Shown in pieces: positions 1-7,320 of a stretch of 15,538 nucleotides of DNA; position 1 is the stretch's first letter, and each line of letters starts with the position of its first letter. This DNA is from JANQKX01 sp039028695 (GTDB taxonomy: Bacteria > Pseudomonadota > Alphaproteobacteria > Kiloniellales > Kiloniellaceae): contig JBCCHN010000125.1 in NCBI GenBank assembly GCA_039028695.1, positions 1 through 15,538 of the forward strand, written 5' to 3'. The notes under the pieces are model-generated. The model did no database searches. It worked only from the letters and a program-made list of their open reading frames with translations, and was not told where the DNA came from. Both the position numbers and the translations under genes were made by a program.

Positions 1-21
1 AAAATTTTTGTTGATTTTTAT

Positions 22-51
22 TTGAAAATATGCTCTATTCTCTGGTATTAA
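22..51 (+). promoter_or_regulatory. Putative sigma70-type promoter of the pilin gene
   Basis: A TTGAAA hexamer (22-27) and a TATTAA hexamer (46-51) are separated by 18 bases in very AT-rich DNA. They lie ahead of the strong ribosome binding site AAAGGGAG (73-80) of the pilin gene that starts at 88. Position and spacing fit a vegetative promoter with a short leader. This is a match by eye in AT-rich sequence, so chance is possible. Confidence 0.4.
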
Positions 52-87
52 ATTTTCAGGCACGTTATTATTAAAGGGAGTACAGGT

Positions 88-285
88 ATGTCAAAACTCC
101 GATTGTCGATCTTTCGATTTTTGAAGCGCCAGGATGGCGTCATGAATATCGAATATGCTGTTTTGCTTTCCGTGGCCGCGCTCATTTTAGCCACAACGGG
201 TGCCACACTCGGCGCCACCTTGGAGACGCATTTCTGGAGCCTGTCCGATTGTGCGGAGGAAATGACCACCGACGCCTGCGAATAA
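88..285 (+). CDS. Flp/Fap-type pilin, small orphan copy
   Basis: A 65-residue protein with the layout of a type IVb Flp pilin. It has a short basic leader (residues 1-16), then Gly17 followed by VMNIEY, which places Glu22 and Tyr23 at +5 and +6 after the expected prepilin peptidase cut. A hydrophobic helix (about 24-45) and a short tail follow. In known systems such subunits are processed by TadV/CpaA-type peptidases and assembled by the Tad machinery at the inner membrane. No tad/cpa genes are in view, so this is an isolated copy or the edge of a locus to the left. The tail has two cysteines (55 and 64) that could form a disulfide, as in many pilins. The start is supported by AAAGGGAG seven bases upstream. 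A hairpin follows the stop. The role (adhesion, pseudopilin or other) cannot be told from sequence. Confidence 0.75.
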   Translation: MSKLRLSIFRFLKRQDGVMNIEYAVLLSVAALILATTGATLGATLETHFWSLSDCAEEMTTDACE

Positions 286-295
286 GCGGGATGAT

Positions 296-332
296 GGGCC
301 ATTAAATTACGCGAGCGTAGTCATTAATGGGC
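296..332 (+). terminator. Nested hairpin after the pilin gene, possible transcript end
   Basis: An outer inverted repeat, CCATTAA (299-305) with TTAATGG (324-330), encloses a second perfect one, TACGC (308-312) with GCGTA (315-319), around a two-base loop. It begins about ten bases after the pilin stop. There is no T-run directly behind it, so it is not a standard intrinsic terminator. It could be an mRNA 3'-end stabiliser, a factor-dependent end, or an operator for the next gene. Confidence 0.4.
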
Positions 333-469
333 GTTTGCGGCTAAGCGGCGCCTAACTTTTTTGCTGAATTCATTCGCCGAAGTCGAACGAGTGTCAGAAG
401 CATACCGCTTGCAGCAATCAGGACTGTACCTGGGCGCCCGCCCTGTTAAAGTAGGTCACTCGGTAGGGA

Positions 470-487
470 GTCGGCCAAATAGCCGAC
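470..487 (+). other. Hairpin in the leader of the pentapeptide lipoprotein gene
   Basis: GTCGGC (470-475) and GCCGAC (482-487) form a perfect six-base stem with a six-base loop, 24 bases before the start codon at 512. The right arm can instead pair as GACCT (485-489) with AGGTC (453-457), so two exclusive folds are possible. The strong ribosome binding site lies just downstream and would stay free in either fold. No known riboswitch class is recognised. Confidence 0.25.
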
Positions 488-511
488 CTGCGCTTTGGAA
501 AGGGTGGACCC

Positions 512-1024
512 ATGCAGTGCTCACGCCTCGCTCGATTGGCCTTTGCCGTATCGACGCTCTCAGTCTTGGCCGCGTGCCAGTCCTATGACTATCGCCCCTT
601 GAATATTGATCAGGCGGTGAATTGCGAGCAAACGGCCGGCGCCGAACGGGGCTTTGACTACTGGTTCAAGGGGCTGACCGGCGATCGGGTCAATTGGGAA
701 AACTGTAGCAAAACTGGGGCCGAGTTGGCAGGCGCTAATCTTAGCTGCGCTGATTTGGGCGGCGCCGACCTGAGTGGTGCCGACCTATCCGGTGCCGATT
801 TGGGCTGCGCTTATGCCCGCGGCGCCAATCTGAGCGGTGCCGACCTGAGCGGTGCCACGGTCCGCGCTACCTGGCTGGAGAATGCCGATTTAACGGGTGC
901 CAATTTTACGGGTGTCAACTGGAAAGGCATGACCTTACCGGCAGATGCGGACTTTTCCGGTGCGACCTGGACAGATGGCGAAACGGTTTGCCAAGAGGGC
1001 TCTATTGGAGACTGTATCCAATAG
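512..1024 (+). CDS. Pentapeptide-repeat lipoprotein
   Basis: A 170-residue secreted lipoprotein. Residues 3-19 form a signal peptide ending in the lipobox LAAC with Cys22 as the lipidation site. Residues 66-155 are pentapeptide repeats of the A(D/N)LSG type, about a dozen copies, predicted to fold as a right-handed quadrilateral beta helix. The tail, with TWTDG and then Cys160 and Cys168, resembles the C-terminal cap of many proteobacterial pentapeptide proteins. Mature-part cysteines at 38, 65, 79, 99, 160 and 168 make six, which would allow three disulfides in the periplasm. GGAAAGGGTGG just before the ATG is a strong ribosome binding site and sets the start. Asp at position 23 is absent (it is Gln), so by the enterobacterial rule an outer-membrane site is more likely. 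Function is unknown; the fold usually serves as a scaffold or binding surface. Confidence 0.85.
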   Translation: MQCSRLARLAFAVSTLSVLAACQSYDYRPLNIDQAVNCEQTAGAERGFDYWFKGLTGDRVNWENCSKTGAELAGANLSCADLGGADLSGADLSGADLGCAYARGANLSGADLSGATVRATWLENADLTGANFTGVNWKGMTLPADADFSGATWTDGETVCQEGSIGDCIQ

Positions 1025-1069
1025 GTTCCAGAGCGAGCCAGCTTCCCCGCCTCTCCAACGATACTATCA

Positions 1070-1753
1070 TCACTGGTCCAAGGTGATCCGGTAGGGCTCG
1101 GGCACAAAAAATAAATGGTCCTGATCTTCTTGGGCCAGATGACAATCGATACAGTATTTAACCCGTTCCGCTCCCTGCCCCCTGGTTTCCCCAAAGAGGG
1201 TGCCGTCAGGCATGACCATGGCGTAACGCCAATCCCCGGAGACATAGCTAAAACCCGGCGGCATCTTTTCCATGGTAAAGAGAGGGCCGGGCTCGACCTT
1301 TCCATCTGCAGTGACGGTAAAGCTGTCTTTGGCCAGCAAAGATCCCACCGGCAATCGGCCCGCCTGTTCGTACTGCAAATAAGCTTGGGCGACAGAATTT
1401 ACATAGTTGTTGGCGTAGCGCTGTCCATGGGTGGCCGAGCGATAGGGTGCCAGGCTGGCGGGAAGCCACCCCTGATAACCCTGGGCCGTTTCATATCCCG
1501 AGGCGGCAAAGCCCAAAGCCATGTCGCCCGCGAGATTGCGGTAAATTTCACCTGCTTCTTCCATCGTCAGCTTGGCGGGGTTTTTGACCCTGAAGTGGCG
1601 GCGCGGCGCCTCAGGATCGCCACTGATCGTCGAATAGATAACTTCATCGGCTTGGCCATAAAGGGGCGACACCAGCGCTGCAAAGGCGGCAATGCCTAGC
1701 CCCGCTGTGGCGGCCCTCAGGATCTCTAGGAAGACTTTCCGGGCAACGGACAT
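1070..1753 (-). CDS. Secreted c-type cytochrome, P460 family
   Basis: A 227-residue exported haem protein. Residues 1-35 are a signal peptide with a likely cut after GQA. The C-terminal half has the cytochrome P460 pattern: a RYANNYVN segment (112-119), PVGSLLAKDSF (135-145) with a DGK turn, DWRYAM then PDG (174-184), and a single c-haem motif CIDCH (201-205) close to the end. Family members include hydroxylamine- or NO-reacting cytochrome P460 and cytochrome c'-beta. Many relatives have no known substrate, and I cannot assign one here. The start at 1753 is chosen because GGAG lies eight bases before it and the signal peptide then begins at the N-terminus. A longer version from a TTG at 1837 adds 28 unlikely residues. 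The gene is divergent from the peptide-type transporter, with a 270-base shared upstream region. Confidence 0.75.
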   Translation of the reverse strand: MSVARKVFLEILRAATAGLGIAAFAALVSPLYGQADEVIYSTISGDPEAPRRHFRVKNPAKLTMEEAGEIYRNLAGDMALGFAASGYETAQGYQGWLPASLAPYRSATHGQRYANNYVNSVAQAYLQYEQAGRLPVGSLLAKDSFTVTADGKVEPGPLFTMEKMPPGFSYVSGDWRYAMVMPDGTLFGETRGQGAERVKYCIDCHLAQEDQDHLFFVPEPYRITLDQ

Positions 1754-1910
1754 GACATAGACTCCATGGGCTATACCAGTTCCCCCGATCATTTTATTGG
1801 CTGGATTGATCCGGCTCGTTGTTTCTTTGATAGTCAAAAAAAATTCATTTTCTTCTATTCAAAAATATAGGTCTTGTTACGTTCACAACCCGGTCAAAGC
1901 TTCGTGACGC

Positions 1911-1939
1911 TGGAGCAGCAAAAAATACTACTCGCTCCA
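1911..1939. repeat. Inverted repeat in the divergent intergenic region
   Basis: TGGAGC (1911-1916) and GCTCCA (1934-1939) form a perfect six-base inverted repeat around a 17-base A-rich centre. It sits between the divergent cytochrome and transporter genes, about 85 bases before the transporter start. It could be an operator or a leader hairpin. The arms are short, so chance is quite possible. Nothing else firm was found in 1754-2023 beyond AT-rich stretches and the small palindrome TTTGATAGTCAAA near 1827. Confidence 0.25.
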
Positions 1940-2023
1940 ACTTCCATTAACCCGAAAACAGTTTACAGACTTGTCATGTGACCCGCCTTGTCGCAAAAGG
2001 CATAGTGAATAGCCATCCTGAAT

Positions 2024-3751
2024 ATGACGGGAAACCGAATGCCTGCCTTGATGCTTTTGCCTTTGCGAACTCTTTCGCCAATCCGCCTTTTACCATTGCT
2101 CTTTGCATTGCTGGTGGTGGCTTGGGGAGGGGGTGCTCTGTCCACTCCCGCGGTGGCCAAGGAACTCGCCATAGGGATCACCCAATTCCCCTCCACCTTT
2201 CACCCCAACATCGATTCCATGATGGCGAAGACCTATGTGCTCGGCATGACCCAAAGGCCCTTAACAACCTATGACCAATCCTGGGAGGGAACCTGTCTTT
2301 TGTGCACGGAAATGCCGACCTTCGAAAACGGATTAGCGGTGAAGGAGAACCTGCCTGACGGGGGTGAAGGTGTGGCACTGACCTATAAAATCCAGCCAAA
2401 GGCGACCTGGGGCGACGGCACGCCCGTGACCTCCGCCGATGCGGTTTTTACTTGGGAGGTCGGGCGCCATCCCGAAAGCGGCGTTAGCAATGCCGAACTC
2501 TATCGGCGCATCCTGGCGGTGGATGTCATCGACGACAAAACCTTTGTACTGCATGTGGATCGGATCAGTTTCGATTATGGCTTGGTAAACGATTTTAATT
2601 TGCTGCCGGCGCACATCGAACAGCCGATCTTTGAGGCCGGTCCGGCTCAGTATCGTCAACGCACCGCCTTTGACAGTGATCCAACAAATTCCGGACTGGC
2701 CTTCGGGCCCTATCGCATCGACCGAGTGGTCTCCGGTTCGGAGATCGCGCTTGTCCCAAATGAAACCTGGTGGGGTACGGCGCCCACCTTCGATCGCGTG
2801 ACGATCAAGGTTATCGAGAATACCTCGGCCCTGGAGGCTAATCTCCTCTCCGGCGCGATCGACATGGTGGCCGGCGAGTTGGGCTTGAACATCGACCAGG
2901 CCCTGGCATTTGAAAAACGCCATGGCGAGCGTTTCGACATTGAGTATGAATCCGGGCTAATTTACGAGCATATCGACTTGAATCTTGATAACCCTGTTTT
3001 ACAGGACAAGCGCATGCGCCAAGCCCTGATCCAAAGCATCGATCGGGAGGCCATCAGCGCGCAGCTTTTCCAGGGTCGGCAACCGGTGGCCCATGGCTCG
3101 GTCAGCCCCTTGGATTGGGTGCACAGCGAAACGGCGGCCCGCTATCCATTCGATCCGGAAAAGGCGGCCTCCTTGCTCGACGAGATGGGCTGGACAGACA
3201 TCAGGGACGGCGTACGCCACAACGCCGACGGCGAGCCCCTCACCTTCGAGATCATGACAACCGCCGGCAACCGCACCCGCGAGCTGGTGCAACAGGTGCT
3301 GCAAAGCCAATGGCGCAACCTGGGTATCGACGTGCGGGTGCGCAACGAACCGGCCCGGGTCTTTTTTGGGCAAACCGTCTCGCAACGGAATTTTCCCGCT
3401 ATGGCCATGTTCGCGTGGATTTCATCGCCGGAAAACGTACCCCGCACCGTTCTTCACAGCGATGCCATCCCCACCGCCGAGAATAATTGGGCGGGACAGA
3501 ATTACACGGGCTATAACAACCCGGAAATGGACCTACTATTGGAAGAAATAGAGGTGGAGCTGGATCGGGAAAAACGCAAGGAGCTTTGGCAGCGGCTCCA
3601 GGAAATCTACGCCGAGGACCTGCCGGTCATCCCGCTTTATTGGCGCGCCAACAGTCATATCCGCCCGGACTGGTTGACCGGGGTTCGCCCCACGGGCCAC
3701 CAGGCTCCCACGTCGCTTTGGGTCGAAGAATGGGGCCATGAGGACCCTTGA
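2024..3751 (+). CDS. ABC transporter substrate-binding protein, family 5 (peptide/opine type)
   Basis: A 575-residue periplasmic binding protein of the DppA/OppA class (SBP_bac_5). The signal peptide is long, with a hydrophobic core at about 22-40 and a probable cut after TPAVA (41-45). Family features include the early TYDQSW segment, WGDGTPVTSADAVFTWE near residue 130, a GPYRI segment near 230, and the C-terminal LPVIPLYWRAN stretch. A CxxC pair (Cys91, Cys94) near the N-terminus may form a disulfide. It would deliver oligopeptides or a similar ligand to the two permeases encoded directly downstream. The ligand cannot be read from sequence. The ATG at 2024 has no good ribosome binding site. 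ATG at 2039 has a weak one (GGA six bases upstream) and still leaves a full signal peptide, so the true start may be 15 bases later. Confidence 0.9.
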   Translation: MTGNRMPALMLLPLRTLSPIRLLPLLFALLVVAWGGGALSTPAVAKELAIGITQFPSTFHPNIDSMMAKTYVLGMTQRPLTTYDQSWEGTCLLCTEMPTFENGLAVKENLPDGGEGVALTYKIQPKATWGDGTPVTSADAVFTWEVGRHPESGVSNAELYRRILAVDVIDDKTFVLHVDRISFDYGLVNDFNLLPAHIEQPIFEAGPAQYRQRTAFDSDPTNSGLAFGPYRIDRVVSGSEIALVPNETWWGTAPTFDRVTIKVIENTSALEANLLSGAIDMVAGELGLNIDQALAFEKRHGERFDIEYESGLIYEHIDLNLDNPVLQDKRMRQALIQSIDREAISAQLFQGRQPVAHGSVSPLDWVHSETAARYPFDPEKAASLLDEMGWTDIRDGVRHNADGEPLTFEIMTTAGNRTRELVQQVLQSQWRNLGIDVRVRNEPARVFFGQTVSQRNFPAMAMFAWISSPENVPRTVLHSDAIPTAENNWAGQNYTGYNNPEMDLLLEEIEVELDREKRKELWQRLQEIYAEDLPVIPLYWRANSHIRPDWLTGVRPTGHQAPTSLWVEEWGHEDP

Positions 3752-3814
3752 CGTGAGCCGGCCCGCGCAAGCCCTCCCGCTTTTTTCGGACATATCTTCC
3801 CGCCGACCCGCGCC

Positions 3815-4762
3815 ATGCTGAACTACGTCCTAAGGCGCTTTGCAGAATCTTTCCTGGTGCTGGTCATCATGTCATTCGTCATCTATGGCCTAATCGGCCT
3901 GATGCCGGGCGACCCCATCGACTTGATGATTTCAGCCGACCCCAACCTGACCCCTGAAGACGGCGCGCGCCTACGTGCCCTCCATGGCCTGGATCAGCCT
4001 TTGTTCGAGCGCTATTTGCGCTGGCTCGGCGCGGCATTAGGAGGCGACTTCGGATATTCCCGTTTGCACAACCAGCCGGTTATGGAGGTTCTGCTGCCCC
4101 GCTTGTGGAACTCGGTTTTGCTAATGGGCCTCTCTTTTTTCCTGGCGCTGATCATCGCGCTACCCGCCGGCGTGATCGCGGGCCTTTACGCCCGGTCGCC
4201 CCTGGATCACGGTATCAACTTGTTGGCCTTTGCCGGCATTTCGGTTCCGCCCTTCTGGCTGGCGATCCTTTTGATCATGCTTTTTGCCGTAAACCTGGGT
4301 TGGCTGCCCGCCGGAGGAATGGGCTCGGGGGGCGATTTTTGGGAAAGCCTGCGCCACCTCGTCCTGCCGGTCCTGGCGCTCACCCTCTTGACGGCGGGCG
4401 GCATCATTCGCTTTGCCCGCGCGGCCACCATGGAAGCTTTGCGCCAAGACTATGTGCGCACGGCTCGAGCTAAGGGTCTCAGTCGAACCGGTGTGGTGTG
4501 GCGTCACGTTCTTCGCAATGCCATGATCCCAGTGGTCACAATCTTGGCCTTGAACTTCGGCGCACTTTTTTCCGGTGCCTTGATTACAGAAACCATGTTC
4601 GGCTATCTGGGCATGGGCAAGACCATTTACGACTCCATTCTAGGCAATGATTTTAACCTGGCCCTGATTGGCCTGTTGCTGGCTACCCTCACGACCCTCT
4701 TGGCCAACCTAGTGGCGGACGTGGCCTACGGATGGTTGGACCCGCGGATTTCTTTGTCATGA
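3815..4762 (+). CDS. ABC transporter permease, DppB/OppB type
   Basis: A 315-residue inner-membrane permease. It starts with the typical MLNYVLRRFAESFLVL first helix, then MPGDP (30-34), a periplasmic loop with LHGLDQPLFERYLRWL, and about five further membrane helices. The cytoplasmic coupling (EAA) loop is seen as EALRQDYVRTARAKGL followed by the conserved HVLRNAMIPV. It would pair with the DppC-like protein encoded 31 bases downstream to form the channel for the family 5 binding protein. It lies 63 bases after that gene. Its start has no clear ribosome binding site, but the N-terminus matches the family start closely. No nucleotide-binding subunit gene is adjacent. Confidence 0.92.
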   Translation: MLNYVLRRFAESFLVLVIMSFVIYGLIGLMPGDPIDLMISADPNLTPEDGARLRALHGLDQPLFERYLRWLGAALGGDFGYSRLHNQPVMEVLLPRLWNSVLLMGLSFFLALIIALPAGVIAGLYARSPLDHGINLLAFAGISVPPFWLAILLIMLFAVNLGWLPAGGMGSGGDFWESLRHLVLPVLALTLLTAGGIIRFARAATMEALRQDYVRTARAKGLSRTGVVWRHVLRNAMIPVVTILALNFGALFSGALITETMFGYLGMGKTIYDSILGNDFNLALIGLLLATLTTLLANLVADVAYGWLDPRISLS

Positions 4763-4793
4763 AAACTGCCAAAAGATATCGGAGCTGCGCGCC

Positions 4794-5780
4794 ATGAGCG
4801 CCGGTGGCACCTCCCCCCGCCGCACCCAAACGCCCGCCGGCGAGCTTGCGGCGGCTGCCACTCGAGCGCTCGCCATCCCTCGCCGCGTTCTCTGGCGCCG
4901 TTTTTTGCAGCATGGACTGGCTGTCTTTTCTCTAGGCCTGCTCTTGATGCTGATCCTGATCAGTTTTTCCGCCCCTCTCATCGAAAGCTACCTGGGCGTG
5001 GACGGGGATCAGGTTAACCTCTTCGCCATCAAGGCCCCTCCATCGGAGGCCCATCCCCTGGGCACCGACGATCTAGGCCGGGATCTTTTGGTCCGCTTGG
5101 CCTATGGCGGCCAAGTGTCTCTTTTGGTCGGCCTTGCGGCGGCGCTTTGTTCGGCGGCTATCGGCACGGTAATCGGGCTTATCTCCGGGTACTATGGCGG
5201 CCGCATCGATGCCCTTTTGATGCGCTTCGCCGACGGGGTCATCGCCCTCCCCCTACTGCCCTTGCTGATCGTCCTCGCCGCTATCGATTTGCAAAAACTG
5301 GGTCTACCGGCCGCGATTACTTCTTCCCCGGATATCAATCTTTATCGCATCGTCTTTTTGATTTCGATTGTGGGGTGGACCACCGTTGCGCGCTTGGTCC
5401 GAGGCGCCACCTTGTCGATGCGAGCGAGGGAATTCGTCCGCGCCGCCGAGGCCCTTGGTGCCTCCCCCATCAGGATCATGGTGATCCACATCCTACCCAA
5501 TGTGGTCTCCCCCATTATCGTGGCCACCACCCTATCCATCGGCTCGATCATTCTGCTCGAATCCGTACTTAGCTTCCTTGGCCTGGGTATTCAGCCGCCC
5601 ACCGCTTCGTGGGGCAACATGCTCACCAACGCCCTGGAACTCATTTGGGATGCTCCCGCCCTGGTCTATTACCCCGGCGCCCTTATTTTCATTACCGTGA
5701 TTGCCTTCAATTTCCTCGGTGATGGCCTGCAAGACGCACTTGATCCACGGTCTACCAAAGATTCAGGGCTATTTTCCTAA
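4794..5780 (+). CDS. ABC transporter permease, DppC/OppC type
   Basis: A 328-residue permease with the DppC layout. A cytoplasmic N-terminal stretch rich in Ala and Arg (1-36) precedes the first helix. Then come the periplasmic APPSEAHPLGTDDLGRD motif, about five more helices, and an EAA loop with REFVRAAEALGASP then HILPNVVSPI. The C-terminus carries the usual FNFLGDGLQDALDPR ending. GGAG nine bases before the ATG supports the start. It is the last gene of the cassette. The dppD and dppF-like ATPase genes that often follow are missing, so the complex must borrow an ATPase encoded elsewhere. The next gene encodes an ATPase of a different (PotA) class and belongs to another system. Confidence 0.92.
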   Translation: MSAGGTSPRRTQTPAGELAAAATRALAIPRRVLWRRFLQHGLAVFSLGLLLMLILISFSAPLIESYLGVDGDQVNLFAIKAPPSEAHPLGTDDLGRDLLVRLAYGGQVSLLVGLAAALCSAAIGTVIGLISGYYGGRIDALLMRFADGVIALPLLPLLIVLAAIDLQKLGLPAAITSSPDINLYRIVFLISIVGWTTVARLVRGATLSMRAREFVRAAEALGASPIRIMVIHILPNVVSPIIVATTLSIGSIILLESVLSFLGLGIQPPTASWGNMLTNALELIWDAPALVYYPGALIFITVIAFNFLGDGLQDALDPRSTKDSGLFS

Positions 5781-6107
5781 AGATTTTAATTGAACGAAGG
5801 ATGCGACTTGGTCAGTACCATCAAATTGTGGTCACACGGCCTTGCGATAATTTAATGATGTAAGAAACAGTTCAAAACTACTTTAAGATATATTATCCAG
5901 AGACTTGGCTCCGCATTTTCCTTCAAAATCTCAGTGAAACGGCTTAGCCAATTTTTGAAGGTTTTTCATTTAGGCGGCTGTCTATTGCCGATTTGCGACA
6001 ATTTAGAGCCAAATAAAGACTCCAACTTCCCTTCTATATGAAATAGACTTGCGCCAACAAAGCGCGGAATAATCGCGATTAAACAAACTAAGGCAGGGAC
6101 GAGCTCA
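5781..6107. other. AT-rich intergenic region between two ABC cassettes
   Basis: These 327 bases hold no credible gene on either strand. The base composition is clearly richer in A and T than the genes on both sides. It contains the terminator-like hairpin at 5920-5966 and a short inverted repeat TCTAT/ATAGA near 6034-6048. It should carry the promoter of the polyamine-type operon, but I could not find a convincing -35/-10 or -24/-12 pair. Confidence 0.5.
5920..5966 (+). terminator. Terminator-like hairpin with T-run after the peptide-type cassette
   Basis: CCTTCAAAA (5920-5928) pairs perfectly with TTTTGAAGG (5953-5961), and five T residues follow (5962-5966). The 24-base interior includes a small GGC/GCC hairpin. 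The place, about 140 bases after the permease stop, fits a transcript end. The stem is AT-rich and the loop long, so it may be weak or may instead be regulatory. Confidence 0.45.
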
Positions 6108-7199
6108 ATGGCTTCAGAGCAAGCGGACGTTATTGTCCGATTCCAGGAAGTGCAAAAAAGCTATGACGGGGAATCGCTCGTCGTTAAAAATCTAAATTTA
6201 GACGTAGATCGCGGTGAGTTTTTGACCATGCTTGGCCCCTCGGGTTCGGGCAAGACGACCTGCTTGATGATGCTGGCCGGATTTGAAACCGCCACACATG
6301 GCGAAATCTATCTGGACGGGACACCGATCAACAACGTGCCCCCGCACAAAAGGGGCATCGGGATGGTCTTTCAGAACTATGCCCTCTTCCCCCACATGAC
6401 CGTCGCCGAGAACCTGGCCTTCCCCTTAGAAGTGCGCAAGATGGGCAAGGCCGATATCGAGGCCAAGGTCCAGCGCGCGCTCGACATGGTGCGCCTGTCC
6501 GAATTCGGCAATCGCCGGCCGGCGCAATTGTCCGGCGGCCAGCAACAACGTGTCGCGGTGGCCCGGTCTTTAGTGTTTGAGCCGGACCTGGTGTTGATGG
6601 ACGAGCCTTTGGGCGCCCTCGATAAAAATCTGCGCGAGGAGATGCAATACGAGATCAAGCACATCCACGAAAACCTGGGTGTGAGCATGGTCTATGTGAC
6701 GCATGATCAATCAGAAGCTTTGACCATGTCGAACCGCATTGCGGTATTTGATGACGGTATTATCCAGCAACTCTCGACCCCAGACGACCTCTATGAGCGT
6801 CCCATGAATGCTTTCGTCGCGGCCTTTATTGGGGAAAACAATAAGCTCAAGGGCAAGGTGGTCGAGACCAACGGCGACTTGTGCACCGTGGATGTGGACG
6901 GCCAACCCATTAAGGCGCTTTCCGTCAGTCACGGCGGCGTCGGCAACGGCACCACCCTTTCCTTGCGCCCCGAACGGGTCACAGTGGGTGTGGAAGATGG
7001 GTCCTTTCCGAATGTCTTCACGGCCAAAACCGAGGAAATCATTTATTTGGGCGATCACGTGCGCACCCGCTTCAGCGTCTGCGGGCATGATGATTTTGTG
7101 GTGAAGATGCCCAACGCGGCCGGTCATATCGTTTTGAATGAGGGGGAGTCGGTCAAAGTCGGATGGCATGCGGAAGACTGCCGGGCTTTGGACGCTTAA
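6108..7199 (+). CDS. potA: ABC transporter ATP-binding protein, PotA type
   Basis: A 363-residue ATPase of the spermidine/putrescine importer class. It shows all expected motifs: Walker A GPSGSGKTT (43-51), Q-loop Gln89 in FQNYALFPHMTV, signature LSGGQQQRVA (141-150), Walker B LVLMDEP (161-167), D-loop GALD and the switch His199. A C-terminal TOBE-type regulatory domain follows (about 245-360), with LRPERV at 286-291. It would energise uptake through the PotB- and PotC-like permeases encoded downstream. It is the first gene of its cassette, and a purine-rich AGGCAGGGACGAG lies before the ATG. The gene name follows family and operon layout. The cargo could be a polyamine, but related systems move other small cationic or carboxylated compounds. 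Confidence 0.88.
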   Translation: MASEQADVIVRFQEVQKSYDGESLVVKNLNLDVDRGEFLTMLGPSGSGKTTCLMMLAGFETATHGEIYLDGTPINNVPPHKRGIGMVFQNYALFPHMTVAENLAFPLEVRKMGKADIEAKVQRALDMVRLSEFGNRRPAQLSGGQQQRVAVARSLVFEPDLVLMDEPLGALDKNLREEMQYEIKHIHENLGVSMVYVTHDQSEALTMSNRIAVFDDGIIQQLSTPDDLYERPMNAFVAAFIGENNKLKGKVVETNGDLCTVDVDGQPIKALSVSHGGVGNGTTLSLRPERVTVGVEDGSFPNVFTAKTEEIIYLGDHVRTRFSVCGHDDFVVKMPNAAGHIVLNEGESVKVGWHAEDCRALDA

Positions 7200-7202
7200 T
7201 TG

Positions 7203-7221
7203 GACGCTACCTCGCGTCTTT
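7203..7221 (+). terminator. Short hairpin after the ATPase gene
   Basis: GACGC (7203-7207) and GCGTC (7214-7218) form a five-base stem followed by only three T residues, immediately after the ATPase stop codon. A second, wider inverted repeat CTCTCG (7228-7233) with CGAGAG (7257-7262) follows. They may slow transcription or shape the mRNA between the ATPase and the binding-protein gene. They are too weak to call a firm terminator. Confidence 0.25.
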
Positions 7222-7320
7222 AACCTTCTCTCGGTGTCTGCTCATAAAAAGCGCGTCGAGAGGTACTAAGACCCGGGCCACAAAAACCAGGTCCGGAACC
7301 ACAACGGGAGAGTGAGAAAT

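Noticed and set aside
361..588. 75-codon plus-strand frame upstream of the pentapeptide lipoprotein
   Set aside because: It overlaps the well-supported lipoprotein gene, has no ribosome binding site, starts on a non-ATG codon and shows no recognisable protein pattern.
727..915. Short tandem DNA repeats resembling a repeat array
   Set aside because: The period is 15 bases and in frame; they encode pentapeptide repeats and are not a CRISPR or satellite.
811..1305. 164-codon minus-strand frame across the pentapeptide repeats
   Set aside because: It is a mirror of repeat-rich coding sequence and overlaps both the lipoprotein and the cytochrome gene; the repeated Ala-Pro-Leu pattern is a by-product of the plus-strand repeats.
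1754..1837. Longer cytochrome start at TTG 1837
   Set aside because: It adds 28 residues before a normal signal peptide and lacks a ribosome binding site; ATG 1753 has GGAG at good spacing.
7312..7320. GTG start for the PotD-like binding protein
   Set aside because: Its distance from GGGAG is one base, too short for initiation; ATG 7321 is well placed.
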